Shown here piece after piece: positions 36,969 to 44,361 of a DNA stretch of 64,000 nt; within the stretch, counting starts at the first letter, position 1; each line of letters begins with the position of its first letter. Location: contig NZ_MAEI01000002.1 of the NCBI RefSeq assembly GCF_009933255.1, positions 248,001 through 312,000 of the forward strand, in the 5' to 3' direction. The notes beneath the pieces were generated by a model that worked only from the letters and a program-made list of their open reading frames with translations, ran no database searches and was not told where the DNA came from. The translations under genes were made by a program, and so were the position numbers. This DNA comes from Enterococcus diestrammenae (lineage in GTDB: Bacteria; Bacillota; Bacilli; Lactobacillales; Enterococcaceae).

Positions 36969-37772
36969 ATGAGTAATTATTCAGATATTAAACGGAAACA
37001 CTATCGCTTTCCAGCCTACCAAGATGATGAAGGGGTAAAAATTCAACGGGGAGCAAAACGGAACCTGTTTGCCAAGGATCGCAGTTGGCTGCTGACCGAT
37101 GAAGCTGCCCTTTCTCAGCGGGAGAGCCGTGATGAAAGCCCTAGTAGTTCTTTTGTTTCTCGTAAAAGTGAAACGGATCGTAGTTTGCGACGTTCTCGTA
37201 AAGAAACTTTAGAGAAACAAGGCTTAACGATTTCCCAAAAAGAAGAACTGAAAAAGCATCGGGAAAATTTACCGGATTATAGCAAGAAAACAGCTGTTGA
37301 AACCGATGCTGTCGGCCGCACATCTCTTTTTGGGAAAGAACCTCGGAAATCTTCCCTGCACAACACAGCTACAGGAAGGCAAGAAGCGACAGCGGAAGAT
37401 TCGGTGAAACGGCAGTATTCCGGGCGCTCTTATTTCGTGCCTAAATACATTCCAGCCTCAGTGATTCCAGATAAAAAAGCTGGGGAAATCAGCCAAGCAG
37501 AAGTGATGGCGGCGATGGCTAAAGCGGAAGACAGTTATCTGACTTTTGATACAGAAGTAGCAGCATACCAAGAAAAAAAAGCCCAAGAGCCTTCCGTTCG
37601 TAAGTTTCCAGCAGAAGAGCACAAGGCAGTAAATTCCACTGTTGACAATCAACCAAAAGAGTCGGGACTTTCTGAAAAGGGGCATAGTGTCTTGGACCGG
37701 GGCTTGCAAGGCTTGATTGAAGAAGCCAGTGAGACCGACAAAAACGGCTACTTTAATCGCAACCGTCATTGA
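36969..37772 (+). CDS. Predicted disordered, charged protein of unknown function
   Basis: A 267-residue protein that I do not recognise. It is rich in Lys, Arg, Glu and Ser with few hydrophobic residues, so most of it is probably disordered. The segments HYRFPAYQDDEGVKI near the N-terminus and YFVPKYIPASVIPD near residue 155 look like short conserved anchors or interaction motifs. There is no signal peptide or membrane span. The ATG at 36969 has AAAGGA eight bases upstream; the ATG at 36960 overlaps it. It is followed by a small ORF 52 bp downstream. Confidence 0.75.
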   Translation: MSNYSDIKRKHYRFPAYQDDEGVKIQRGAKRNLFAKDRSWLLTDEAALSQRESRDESPSSSFVSRKSETDRSLRRSRKETLEKQGLTISQKEELKKHRENLPDYSKKTAVETDAVGRTSLFGKEPRKSSLHNTATGRQEATAEDSVKRQYSGRSYFVPKYIPASVIPDKKAGEISQAEVMAAMAKAEDSYLTFDTEVAAYQEKKAQEPSVRKFPAEEHKAVNSTVDNQPKESGLSEKGHSVLDRGLQGLIEEASETDKNGYFNRNRH

Positions 37773-37824
37773 GTATGTTCTTGGTTAGCAACATAGATTA
37801 GAAATAGACAAGGTAGGCAAAAAA

Positions 37825-38010
37825 ATGGAATCATATGATAGTCAAATTGATCAACTTATCAAAGGTGAAATCAAAGAAATCGAGGTTTCCCATGAGCAGT
37901 TTATGCTGTTTCGAGAAGCTTGGTTGAAACGGGAAGATCGCAAATATGTCGTGGGAGAAGCCCATCATCAAGGGAGTGTAACTTACCGCTACGATCCCAC
38001 CGTTCTATAA
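37825..38010 (+). CDS. Small conserved hypothetical protein, 61 residues
   Basis: The Shine-Dalgarno AAGGTAGG precedes the ATG at about eight bases, and a hairpin directly follows the stop codon. The protein is soluble and charged (LIKGEIKEIEVSHEQFMLFREAWLK is its central helix), ending RYDPTVL. No family was recognised. Position, ribosome site and terminator support a real gene, possibly co-transcribed with the disordered protein gene upstream. Confidence 0.65.
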   Translation: MESYDSQIDQLIKGEIKEIEVSHEQFMLFREAWLKREDRKYVVGEAHHQGSVTYRYDPTVL

Positions 38011-38012
38011 TA

Positions 38013-38050
38013 AAACCCGCAAACCTGATCGCGATCGAGTTTGCGGGTTT
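38013..38050 (+). terminator. Terminator-like hairpin after the 61-residue gene
   Basis: AAACCCGCAAAC (38013-38024) pairs perfectly with GTTTGCGGGTTT (38039-38050); the loop holds the palindrome GATCGCGATC. The T-tract is short. Confidence 0.7.
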
Positions 38051-38129
38051 AATCATAGCCAGTGGGGCTGCAAATGGGTTGGGTAGCTTTGGACTTGGCT
38101 TCTGGATGATATGAGGGGCTGCCGCGTAT

Positions 38130-38306
38130 TTATTGATTTTTATGATCTCGCCACAGGAGTAGCAGATTCCCTAGCCAATCCAACATGATGCCGATAACAA
38201 TTCCTAACATGATGCCGAAAACCAACTTATTTGTAATTAAGCCAATACAAACCCCAATCAGGATACCGAGAAGGTTGAATTCGCCGTCAAACTGTTGTTT
38301 TTCCAT
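38130..38306 (-). CDS. Small membrane protein with glycine-rich helices, 58 residues
   Basis: The start at 38306 (MEKQQFDGEFNLLG) follows AAAAAGGAG at nine bases; an ATG seven codons earlier overlaps that site. Two hydrophobic stretches (LLGILIGVCIGLITNKL and FGIMLGIVIGIMLDWLG) have regular glycines, suggesting a helical hairpin in the membrane. No family recognised. It converges on the 61-residue gene. Confidence 0.65.
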   Translation of the reverse strand: MEKQQFDGEFNLLGILIGVCIGLITNKLVFGIMLGIVIGIMLDWLGNLLLLWRDHKNQ

Positions 38307-38366
38307 CGGGAAGCACTCCTTTTTCATCTCTATCTGGGAAAATTATGATTTCTTTCGTTTGGCACC

Positions 38367-38395
38367 TTGACAAACACAGTGGGCATTGGTAACAT
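38367..38395 (+). promoter_or_regulatory. Promoter of tRNA-Leu
   Basis: Consensus TTGACA (38367-38372), 17-base spacer and TAACAT (38390-38395). Transcription would begin near a small hairpin GTCGCT/AGCGAC (38402-38420) that forms the tRNA 5' leader. Confidence 0.75.
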
Positions 38396-38425
38396 AATAA
38401 AGTCGCTAAGTTACAGCGACGGTTT

Positions 38426-38509
38426 GCGGAAGTGTTGGAATTGGCAGACAAGCAAGACTAAGGATCTTGTGGGCGCAAGCTCGTGTGGGTTCGAGTCCCA
38501 TCTTCCGCA
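38426..38509 (+). tRNA. tRNA-Leu (anticodon AAG)
   Basis: Acceptor arms GCGGAAG (38426-38432) and CTTCCGC (38502-38508) pair. The anticodon stem CAAGA/TCTTG encloses the loop CTAAGGA, anticodon AAG. A long variable arm (GGGCGCAAGCTC) marks a class II tRNA, and TTCGAGT is the T loop. CCA is not encoded. It reads CUU, and CUC if A34 is deaminated to inosine. Confidence 0.93.
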
Positions 38510-38515
38510 TTGGAT

Positions 38516-38548
38516 AACGGCTGACGAGAAATCGTTGGTCGTTTTTTT
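38516..38548 (+). terminator. Intrinsic terminator after tRNA-Leu
   Basis: AACGGCTGACGA (38516-38527) pairs with TCGTTGGTCGTT (38532-38543) across a GAAA tetraloop, with seven T's. Confidence 0.92.
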
Positions 38549-38644
38549 ATAAACTTAAATATTGAAGAGATTGGCTAAGGTTTTCGTCAGTAATCCTATT
38601 TTTTTGATTATTCACCAACAAAGACCATTTTTTGCGTATCTTTC

Positions 38645-38653
38645 TGATAGAAT
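38645..38653 (+). promoter_or_regulatory. Extended -10 candidate upstream of the aminotransferase gene
   Basis: TGATAGAAT at 38645-38653 with no convincing -35. The 160 bases between it and the gene show no further motif. Confidence 0.3.
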
Positions 38654-38812
38654 AGTACCACATTTATGAGCTAGTCGTCTGATAATTCTTGCAAATCTTT
38701 ATTGCTTTTTGGCGAGGCTTCCAGTAAAGTTGTACCAAAGAATATTTACTACAGCATGATGTTTAGACAAGGCTAGCCGATACAGAGCAATCGTTATCCA
38801 AGGAGGGGAATT

Positions 38813-40030
38813 ATGAAACATTTTGAAAAATCCAATAAACTAGAAGGCGTCAGTTATGATGTCAGAGGCCCGGTACTAGAAGAAGCTGAGCGGATGCAAG
38901 AAGCGGGCATCAGTGTGTTGAAGCTCAATACCGGCAATCCAGCCCCCTTTGGATTTGAAGCCCCAAATGAAATTATACGTGACTTGATCATGAACGTTCG
39001 GGAATCAGAAGGGTATTCTGAATCAAAGGGGATTTTTGGCGCTCGCAAAGCCATCCAACAATACTGTCAGCTGAAGGGTTTCCCTAATGTGGGTATCAAT
39101 GACATTTATACCGGAAATGGTGTCAGTGAACTAATTACTATGTGTATGCAAGGGTTGTGTAATAACGGGGATGAGGTTTTGGTGCCCGCTCCAGATTACC
39201 CCTTGTGGACCGCATCGGTTTCCCTTGCTGGCGGAAAACCAGTTCACTATATTTGTGATGAAGCCAGTGAATGGTATCCAGATATTGAGGATATCCGGAA
39301 AAAAGTCACTTCAAAAACAAAGGCAATCGTCGTCATCAATCCTAATAATCCCACTGGTGCTGTGTATCCTAAAGAAATTTTAGAAGCAATCGTGGAGGTG
39401 GCTCGTGAATTCGATTTGTTGATTTTTTCTGATGAAATCTATGATCGCTTGATAATGGATGGCTTAACCCATGTGCCGATTGCCACCTTGGCACCAGATC
39501 GGATGGTAGTCACGTTAAACGGGTTGTCAAAATCTCATCGGGTGGCAGGTTTTCGTGTCGGCTGGATGGTGCTATCAGGGGACAAGCGCGGGGCAAAAGA
39601 TTATATTGAAGGGCTGAATATGCTGTCTTCCATGCGCTTGTGTTCCAACGTCTTATCCCAACAGATCATCCAAACAGCCCTCGGTGGCTATCAAAGCAGC
39701 GACGAGTTATTGCTGCCAGGAGGACGAATCTACGAGCAACGGGAATTTATCTACAACGCCATCAACGCGATCCCGGGCTTGTCAGCGGTCAAACCCAAAG
39801 CGGCCTTTTATATTTTCCCCAAACTGGACATCAAGCGTTTTAATATTACGAATGATGAGCAGTTTGTCCTGGACTTCTTGCATGAACATCAGATCTTGAT
39901 GGTGCACGGCGGCGGCTTTAATTGGCAACAGCCAGATCATTTCCGTATCGTTTATTTACCAAAACTTGATGACTTGAAACTAACTGCTGAACGAATGACG
40001 ACTTTTTTGGCAACCTACCAGCAAAAATAG
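38813..40030 (+). CDS. alaA: Alanine-type aminotransferase (AlaA/YfbQ family)
   Basis: A 405-residue fold-type I aminotransferase. The pyridoxal phosphate lysine lies in NGLSKSHRVAGFRVGWM; NPNNPTGAV and SDEIYDRL are the other cofactor-site motifs. The run GLNMLSSMRLCSN and TALGGYQS is characteristic of the AlaA/YfbQ branch that interconverts pyruvate/glutamate and alanine/2-oxoglutarate. AAGGAGGGG lies before the ATG. It is monocistronic. The substrate is inferred from subfamily resemblance only. Confidence 0.85.
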   Translation: MKHFEKSNKLEGVSYDVRGPVLEEAERMQEAGISVLKLNTGNPAPFGFEAPNEIIRDLIMNVRESEGYSESKGIFGARKAIQQYCQLKGFPNVGINDIYTGNGVSELITMCMQGLCNNGDEVLVPAPDYPLWTASVSLAGGKPVHYICDEASEWYPDIEDIRKKVTSKTKAIVVINPNNPTGAVYPKEILEAIVEVAREFDLLIFSDEIYDRLIMDGLTHVPIATLAPDRMVVTLNGLSKSHRVAGFRVGWMVLSGDKRGAKDYIEGLNMLSSMRLCSNVLSQQIIQTALGGYQSSDELLLPGGRIYEQREFIYNAINAIPGLSAVKPKAAFYIFPKLDIKRFNITNDEQFVLDFLHEHQILMVHGGGFNWQQPDHFRIVYLPKLDDLKLTAERMTTFLATYQQK

Positions 40031-40053
40031 CCTGAAAATCATTGCTTTAGCTG

Positions 40054-40095
40054 AAAAAAATGCAGGACAGCCATTTGGGGCCGCCTGCATTTTTT
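40054..40095. terminator. Bidirectional terminator between alaA and the DUF2187-like gene
   Basis: AAAAAATGCAGG (40055-40066) pairs perfectly with CCTGCATTTTTT (40084-40095); it has A/T tracts on both sides and serves both converging genes. Confidence 0.9.
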
Positions 40096-40136
40096 GTTTT
40101 ACAGAATATGAGATAGAATCAGCGCTATTTGACTGT

Positions 40137-40316
40137 CTAGCAGATGAGTTCGCAAGCTTTTTTGCTGACGACGACGCGGTTGGCGAACTTTTCAGCGAGT
40201 TCTTCATCGTAAGGCTCCAAGACGTTGATGAGTAGCGCATTTTGATATTCCCGTTCGATCTGGCCCTTGAATGTTTGCTCGTGCCAAGTGAAACGCACAT
40301 TTGCTTTAACTTCCAT
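40137..40316 (-). CDS. Small DUF2187-like protein, 59 residues
   Basis: Read from the minus strand: ATG at 40316 after the Shine-Dalgarno GAGGGA, stop TAG at 40139-40137. The product starts MEVKANVRFTWHEQTFKGQ and ends RVVVSKKACELIC. The pattern (beta strands with FxGxIExxYxNALLI, then a K/N-R-VVVxKK strand) resembles the DUF2187 (YkvS-like) family of small Firmicute proteins. Function unknown. It lies between alaA and an Rgg-like regulator, facing away from the latter. Confidence 0.75.
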   Translation of the reverse strand: MEVKANVRFTWHEQTFKGQIEREYQNALLINVLEPYDEELAEKFANRVVVSKKACELIC

Positions 40317-40447
40317 ATGAATCCCTCATTTTTTTGAATTTTTTTTGTGATAAATTCTAGAAAACAGGTAACTTGCTGACATTATGTGATAAAATGAGCA
40401 AAAAGTATAATGCATATTAGCATATTTTAATCGAAGAGGCGGATACG

Positions 40448-41281
40448 ATGGAAAACCAGCAAAGGTCCTTTGGCGAAGTCATCAAAAATATTCGAAAACA
40501 GCGGAAAATGACTCAAAAAATGCTCTCACAAAATATATGTTCGCAAAGTGTGTTAAGTCGCATCGAAAATGACGGGGAGTTACCCAATGTTTTGGTGATG
40601 GCCCAGCTTTGTCAACGTCTAGGGGTGACGATTGATCAGGTGATGCAGATGCATTCCACCGAAATTCAACAGGTGCATGCGTTGATTGAGCAGATGACAT
40701 TTTTCTTCTTTCATAAAAATTATCAGTTACTAGATGAGTTGTTGCATCGTCCGAATCTACTCAATCATCTGTATTTGGATACTGATTTGCAGCTTTATCA
40801 CTACTATCTGGGTAGTTGTTATTTCTTTTTGCATCATGACAGTGAGTCTGCCTTGAAAGAACTGAAACGGGGGCTTTCTTATACGTTCCAGTTGGACAAA
40901 TCCAATGTTTCTGCAACGGAGATCCAGCTGATTAGCTGTATTGGTAGTGTATATGAGGATTTAAGACGGATGGATTTAGCGCGTCAACAGTTGAAGTATA
41001 GTCTGCAACTTTTCCAAAAAATGCCTCCTGAACGGATGTCCAATATGGCGGCGAAGATTTTTTATAATTATGCCCACTTTTTGTACTCTCAAAAAGAAGC
41101 GGAGGAAGCACTAGCTATCGCCAAACAAGGAATTATGGTGGCAAGAAAGCAGAAGAGCTACTATTATTTGGACGACTTATTTTTGCTAACCGGGCGGATT
41201 TATGAGTATTTAGGAGAGTCTTCTGTGGCGAAACAGTATTTCAAAGCTTCGGCGGATGTCCAATATATTCGAACCATTTAA
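40448..41281 (+). CDS. Rgg/RNPP-like transcriptional regulator (XRE helix-turn-helix plus TPR-like repeats)
   Basis: A 277-residue protein. Residues 7-65 form an XRE helix-turn-helix (FGEVIKNIRKQRKMTQKML, SQSVLSRIENDGELP). The remainder is all-helical with TPR-like spacing, as in Rgg, PlcR and MutR regulators that bind short peptide pheromones. No peptide gene was identified next to it. AAGAGG precedes the ATG. Whether it is peptide-responsive is inference. The neighbouring minus-strand small gene and nagA are possible targets by position only. Confidence 0.85.
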   Translation: MENQQRSFGEVIKNIRKQRKMTQKMLSQNICSQSVLSRIENDGELPNVLVMAQLCQRLGVTIDQVMQMHSTEIQQVHALIEQMTFFFFHKNYQLLDELLHRPNLLNHLYLDTDLQLYHYYLGSCYFFLHHDSESALKELKRGLSYTFQLDKSNVSATEIQLISCIGSVYEDLRRMDLARQQLKYSLQLFQKMPPERMSNMAAKIFYNYAHFLYSQKEAEEALAIAKQGIMVARKQKSYYYLDDLFLLTGRIYEYLGESSVAKQYFKASADVQYIRTI

Positions 41282-41354
41282 ATCCTCCAAAATGGTGTAG
41301 ACCTTTCTTGACTTAAAAATTGATTAGGAGTACCTTTAAGATGTAAAAAGTTTT

Positions 41355-41481
41355 CGTTTGTGGGTGTCAACATAGTGAGTTGGAGACGACCTTTCTGTGG
41401 CTAAAGCGAACGGACTGAACCAGGGGCTGTTACAATCCTGGTGAGACTAATTTTTTCTTGACAGACCAAGGAGAGATTAGT
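41355..41481 (+). promoter_or_regulatory. Structured 5' leader of nagA
   Basis: The 229 bp between the regulator gene and nagA contain a possible promoter (TTGACT at 41308 or TTGATT-16-TGTAAA at 41320-41347) and then hairpins: GTCAAC/GTTGGAGAC (41367-41387, weak), ACCAGG/CCTGGT (41419-41442) and ACTAATTTTTTCTTG/CAAGGAGAGATTAGT (41446-41481), a continuous 15-bp stem with three G-T pairs. No known riboswitch or T-box motif was seen. The last hairpin ends 30 bp before the nagA start codon. Confidence 0.5.
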
Positions 41482-41510
41482 GGAACAATATTTTAAAGGA
41501 GCGAAAGAGC

Positions 41511-42659
41511 ATGAGAAGATTTTTGTATGCAGATAAGTTTTTTATGAATTCTGATACTCGCGGAGCAGGCTATTTGGAGTTAGTGGATGGCAAATTTGGT
41601 GATTACTACAAAGAACTTCCTGATGACAATGCTGAAGTCGTGGATCGCAGTGGCCAATGGATTGCACCAGGTTTAGTAGATACTCATATTCATGGCTTTA
41701 AAAATCATGATGTGATGGACAACGATGCAGAAGGATTGAAAGTCATGTCTGATGGCCTGTTGGAATGTGGGGTAACCTCTTTCTTGCCAACGACTTTGAC
41801 TTCTAGTAAAGAACGCTTAAAAGATGTTGCAGCGACTATTGGTCAAGTGCAAAATGAAGTGACCGGTGCGAAAATTCAAGGGATTTATTTTGAAGGACCT
41901 TTCTTCACGGAAGAACATAAAGGAGCTCAAAATCCGATTTATTTTGGTGATCCTGACTTGGCTACTTTCCATGAATGGCAAGAGGCTTCTGGGGGCATCA
42001 TCAAGAAAATCGCCCTTGCTCCAGAACGAGCAGGTGTGAAAGAGTTTGTCAAAGCTGTGACTGAAGAAGGCGTTGTGGTTGCTTTAGGCCACAGTGATGC
42101 GACTTTGGAAGAAGCGACCGATGCGGTGGAAGCTGGGGCTAGCGTTTTCGTCCATGCTTACAACGGCATGCGGGGCCTGAATCATCGGGAACCAGGGATG
42201 GTTGGCGCGTTGATGTCATTACAACACGTCTTTAGCGAGTTGATTTGTGATGGCCATCATGTTCATCCACAAGCAGCAGAAATCCTGATGGAAAAAGCGG
42301 GACATGATCATGTAGCTTTGATTACCGACTGTATGATGGCTGGCGGTATGCCAGATGGTGATTACATCCTCGGGGAATTTCCAGTAGTTGTAAAAGATGG
42401 AACTGCCCGATTGCAAGAGGGTAATTTGGCTGGTTCAATTTTACGCCTGAAAGAAGCCATTAAAAATGTGGTTGATTGGGGAATTGCCACTCCAGAACAA
42501 GCAGTGATGATGGCAACTTGGGTCCCAGCAGTCAGCTGTAAAATTGATGACCGTTGCGGCAGTATCGCCAAAGACCGGGCGGCTGACTTTATCGTCTTAA
42601 ATCCGGATATGACTTTGGCAGAAACATATCTTAATGGTGAACAACGTTACGAAGCTTAA
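41511..42659 (+). CDS. nagA: N-acetylglucosamine-6-phosphate deacetylase
   Basis: A 382-residue amidohydrolase that converts GlcNAc-6-P to glucosamine-6-P and acetate. Metal and active-site motifs are VDTHIHGF, IYFEGPF, LGHSDATLEE, VHAYNGM, LICDGHHVHP and the catalytic Asp in ITDCMMAGG. The length is standard. The Shine-Dalgarno AAAGGAG is ten bases before the ATG. It is monocistronic behind a structured leader; nagB is not in the window. Confidence 0.95.
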   Translation: MRRFLYADKFFMNSDTRGAGYLELVDGKFGDYYKELPDDNAEVVDRSGQWIAPGLVDTHIHGFKNHDVMDNDAEGLKVMSDGLLECGVTSFLPTTLTSSKERLKDVAATIGQVQNEVTGAKIQGIYFEGPFFTEEHKGAQNPIYFGDPDLATFHEWQEASGGIIKKIALAPERAGVKEFVKAVTEEGVVVALGHSDATLEEATDAVEAGASVFVHAYNGMRGLNHREPGMVGALMSLQHVFSELICDGHHVHPQAAEILMEKAGHDHVALITDCMMAGGMPDGDYILGEFPVVVKDGTARLQEGNLAGSILRLKEAIKNVVDWGIATPEQAVMMATWVPAVSCKIDDRCGSIAKDRAADFIVLNPDMTLAETYLNGEQRYEA

Positions 42660-42670
42660 TAGCGATATAA

Positions 42671-42705
42671 AAAAGACTTCTAGTGGATTCCACTAGAAGT
42701 CTTTT
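42671..42705. terminator. Bidirectional terminator between nagA and the lipoprotein gene
   Basis: AAAAGACTTCTAGTGG (42671-42686) pairs perfectly with CCACTAGAAGTCTTTT (42690-42705) around ATT, with A/T tracts on both sides. Confidence 0.95.
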
Positions 42706-42708
42706 TGG

Positions 42709-43611
42709 CTATTTGCCGGACAATACTTTTTGAAAACTTTCATTGATTAGATCGGCATCTTCCGGGTGCTCCATTTCTAAACGATTGGCTTCGAATATAG
42801 CAGCAGAATGAGACGTTTGGACAGACTGCTTCACGGCATCATCATCGATGGAGTCGATGTAGTCTTGTTGCTGTTGCCAGGCAGCACGGATAGCATCGTA
42901 GTAAGTCTCACTGTCGGGATAATCCGCAACAGGTGTAGACGATGGTGTTTCAGCTGGGGCTTCCCCTGGGAGATATTCCACCAGATTTGTGGTATCTAAC
43001 GGTGTGCCGGCTGTATTTTCGGAAAAATTGCGAGTAGCCAGTGAAATCGTTCCTTGATCATTGTAGAAAAGGAAGTAGGTGTCACCAACGATTTCCATGG
43101 GATCGGAACTATCCTCTAATGCCGCGACTCTAACGACAGTGTTCACTTTTATGTCTCGTTTAGCGCCAGCATCATTGGTAACGGTAATCCTTTTGGTGGG
43201 TTCATCTGCTATAGCTACAGGATAAAAAAATTCATCTCCCCCAGTAGTCGTGAGGTAAAGGGCTTTACCGTAGTTATTTAAATCTTTTGTATCCAGCGTA
43301 ATGGTGGTAGGTTGATTTTTTTGCTTTGATTTAAAATCGAGATGATTAACCGTCTGTTTGGTACCATCTGATAAGGTTATTTCCTGTGTGAAATCAGCTA
43401 AGTTTACGGCATAAGAAAGTGCCGGCTCCTCGGCCTTTTCCTGGTACTCGCTGCTAGTTTGCTGAGCTGATGAGGACTGTACAACAGTTGTAGAAGTCGT
43501 CGTTGTTTCGGAAGAATGAACCGTTATAGTTGAACTGGAATCAGTTGTTTTGCTTTGCGAACAAGCAGCTAGTGCGAGTACACTAAATAACAAGATGGCA
43601 CCATTTTTCAT
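42709..43611 (-). CDS. Predicted lipoprotein of unknown function
   Basis: A 300-residue surface protein. The N-terminus MKNGAILLFSVLALAACSQ is a lipoprotein signal with the lipobox LAAC. A Ser/Thr-rich linker (about residues 20-60) precedes a beta-rich domain (about 65-210), a Pro/Ser-rich spacer (APAETPSSTPVAD) and a helical C-terminal part. Similar secreted enterococcal proteins are known only as hypothetical. The Shine-Dalgarno TGAGGAG is nine bases from the ATG. It shares a bidirectional terminator with nagA. Confidence 0.85.
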   Translation of the reverse strand: MKNGAILLFSVLALAACSQSKTTDSSSTITVHSSETTTTSTTVVQSSSAQQTSSEYQEKAEEPALSYAVNLADFTQEITLSDGTKQTVNHLDFKSKQKNQPTTITLDTKDLNNYGKALYLTTTGGDEFFYPVAIADEPTKRITVTNDAGAKRDIKVNTVVRVAALEDSSDPMEIVGDTYFLFYNDQGTISLATRNFSENTAGTPLDTTNLVEYLPGEAPAETPSSTPVADYPDSETYYDAIRAAWQQQQDYIDSIDDDAVKQSVQTSHSAAIFEANRLEMEHPEDADLINESFQKVLSGK

Positions 43612-43849
43612 TTATTTTACACTCCTCAATTAGTATTGATGATAACATAAAAATGCTGAATGATGGCATGGTATTTTATAATTTAAATAAAGTGAAGTCC
43701 TCGGAATTTTTGAAACTTATTGATTAACCCTGTGAGAAGAGTACTGGCAGACAATTCATAATTGTGTTTTTTATTTGGTTGGATAAAACATATCTATCCG
43801 CAAAAGTGATGCCCTGGCTGATTAGTGCGTGATGGATCAAAAAGGAGAG

Positions 43850-43972
43850 AGGGTTCCAATAACCTGATGGAAAGGAATCTTTTATTAAGTATCGACATTT
43901 TAGGTTTTCAGATAGTTGGTATCTTTACTTGTCTGAGCGTAAGGCACCAACTATCAGAGAACCCTTTTTTTA
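43850..43972 (+). ncRNA. Terminated three-way-junction RNA candidate
   Basis: Closing stem AGGGTTC (43850-43856) / GAACCCT (43959-43965) followed by a T-tract to 43971. Inside are AACCT/AGGTT (43861-43906) with a smaller AAAG/CTTT hairpin, and a long arm GATAGTTGGT (43911-43920) / ACCAACTATC (43946-43955) extended by CTTTAC/GTAAGG. The upstream promoter candidate TTGTGT-16-TAAAAC (43762-43789) is weak. It matches no riboswitch class I know. Confidence 0.5.
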
Positions 43973-44060
43973 ATGGACGAAGGTCTTCTATAGGTTCAAG
44001 TTCTCAAAAGGGTAAGATCCAAGAACCAATGAGGGAAGTTACCTATTTTTCTGACGGTTA

Positions 44061-44093
44061 GAAAAAGGTGAAATTTGGCTCTATCGTAATTGG
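44061..44093 (+). repeat. Copy C of the GAAAAAGGTG intergenic repeat
   Basis: GAAAAAGGTGAAATTTGGC, eight bases, then AATTGG. The same arrangement occurs twice, in opposite orientations, in the large palindromic element near 50,000. Confidence 0.7.
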
Positions 44094-44167
44094 TAGGCGG
44101 GTAACTAAATTGACAAGGTTAAATCAAAAGATTGTTCTAGGAGTGGATCCTTTCAGTGGGGAAAATC

Positions 44168-44194
44168 GGGAGGGTCTGGCGGGAGTTGGGCGGG
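44168..44194 (+). other. G-quadruplex motif
   Basis: Five runs of three G's with short loops: GGG-A-GGG-TCTGGC-GGG-AGTT-GGG-C-GGG. This fits the canonical pattern and is unusual in an otherwise AT-rich intergenic region. It lies about 170 bp upstream of the ABC exporter gene. Confidence 0.65.
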
Positions 44195-44320
44195 AATTAA
44201 TCACCATTCACTTCAGAGCAGGGGTCAGGATAGGCTGATTGATATTGTGTTTTCCCATTTAAGGAGCATTAAATAACGTATAAATAGATATAGATAGCGC
44301 TAACAGGAAGGCTTGTGTTA

Positions 44321-44344
44321 CACTTAATAAGAATAGATTAAGTG
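44321..44344 (+). promoter_or_regulatory. Inverted repeat in front of the ABC exporter operon
   Basis: CACTTAAT (44321-44328), eight bases, ATTAAGTG (44337-44344), a perfect dyad ending five bases before the Shine-Dalgarno AGGAGG. It overlaps the most likely promoter zone (TTGTGT at 44313) and could be an operator. Confidence 0.5.
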
Positions 44345-44361
44345 GATTAGGAGGCTTTTAT

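Larger units (their letters stand above)
43612..44361. other. 750-bp gene-free region between lipoprotein and ABC exporter genes
   Basis: An open frame at 43825-44061 overlaps a strong hairpin and terminator and has no usable ribosome site, so it is not called. The region holds a terminated structured RNA candidate, one copy of the GAAAAAGGTG repeat, a G-quadruplex motif and an inverted repeat just before the ABC transporter gene, each listed separately. Confidence 0.7.

Noticed and set aside
39980..40300. 106-codon minus-strand frame downstream of alaA
   Set aside because: It is a serine-rich shadow frame; the real gene on that strand is the 59-residue DUF2187-like protein in another frame at 40137-40316.
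41282..41510. glmS ribozyme or T-box in the nagA leader
   Set aside because: The conserved glmS core and the T-box AGGGTGGNACCGCG sequence are absent.
43825..44061. 78-codon plus-strand open frame
   Set aside because: It runs through a strong hairpin and terminator, lacks a properly spaced Shine-Dalgarno and resembles no protein.
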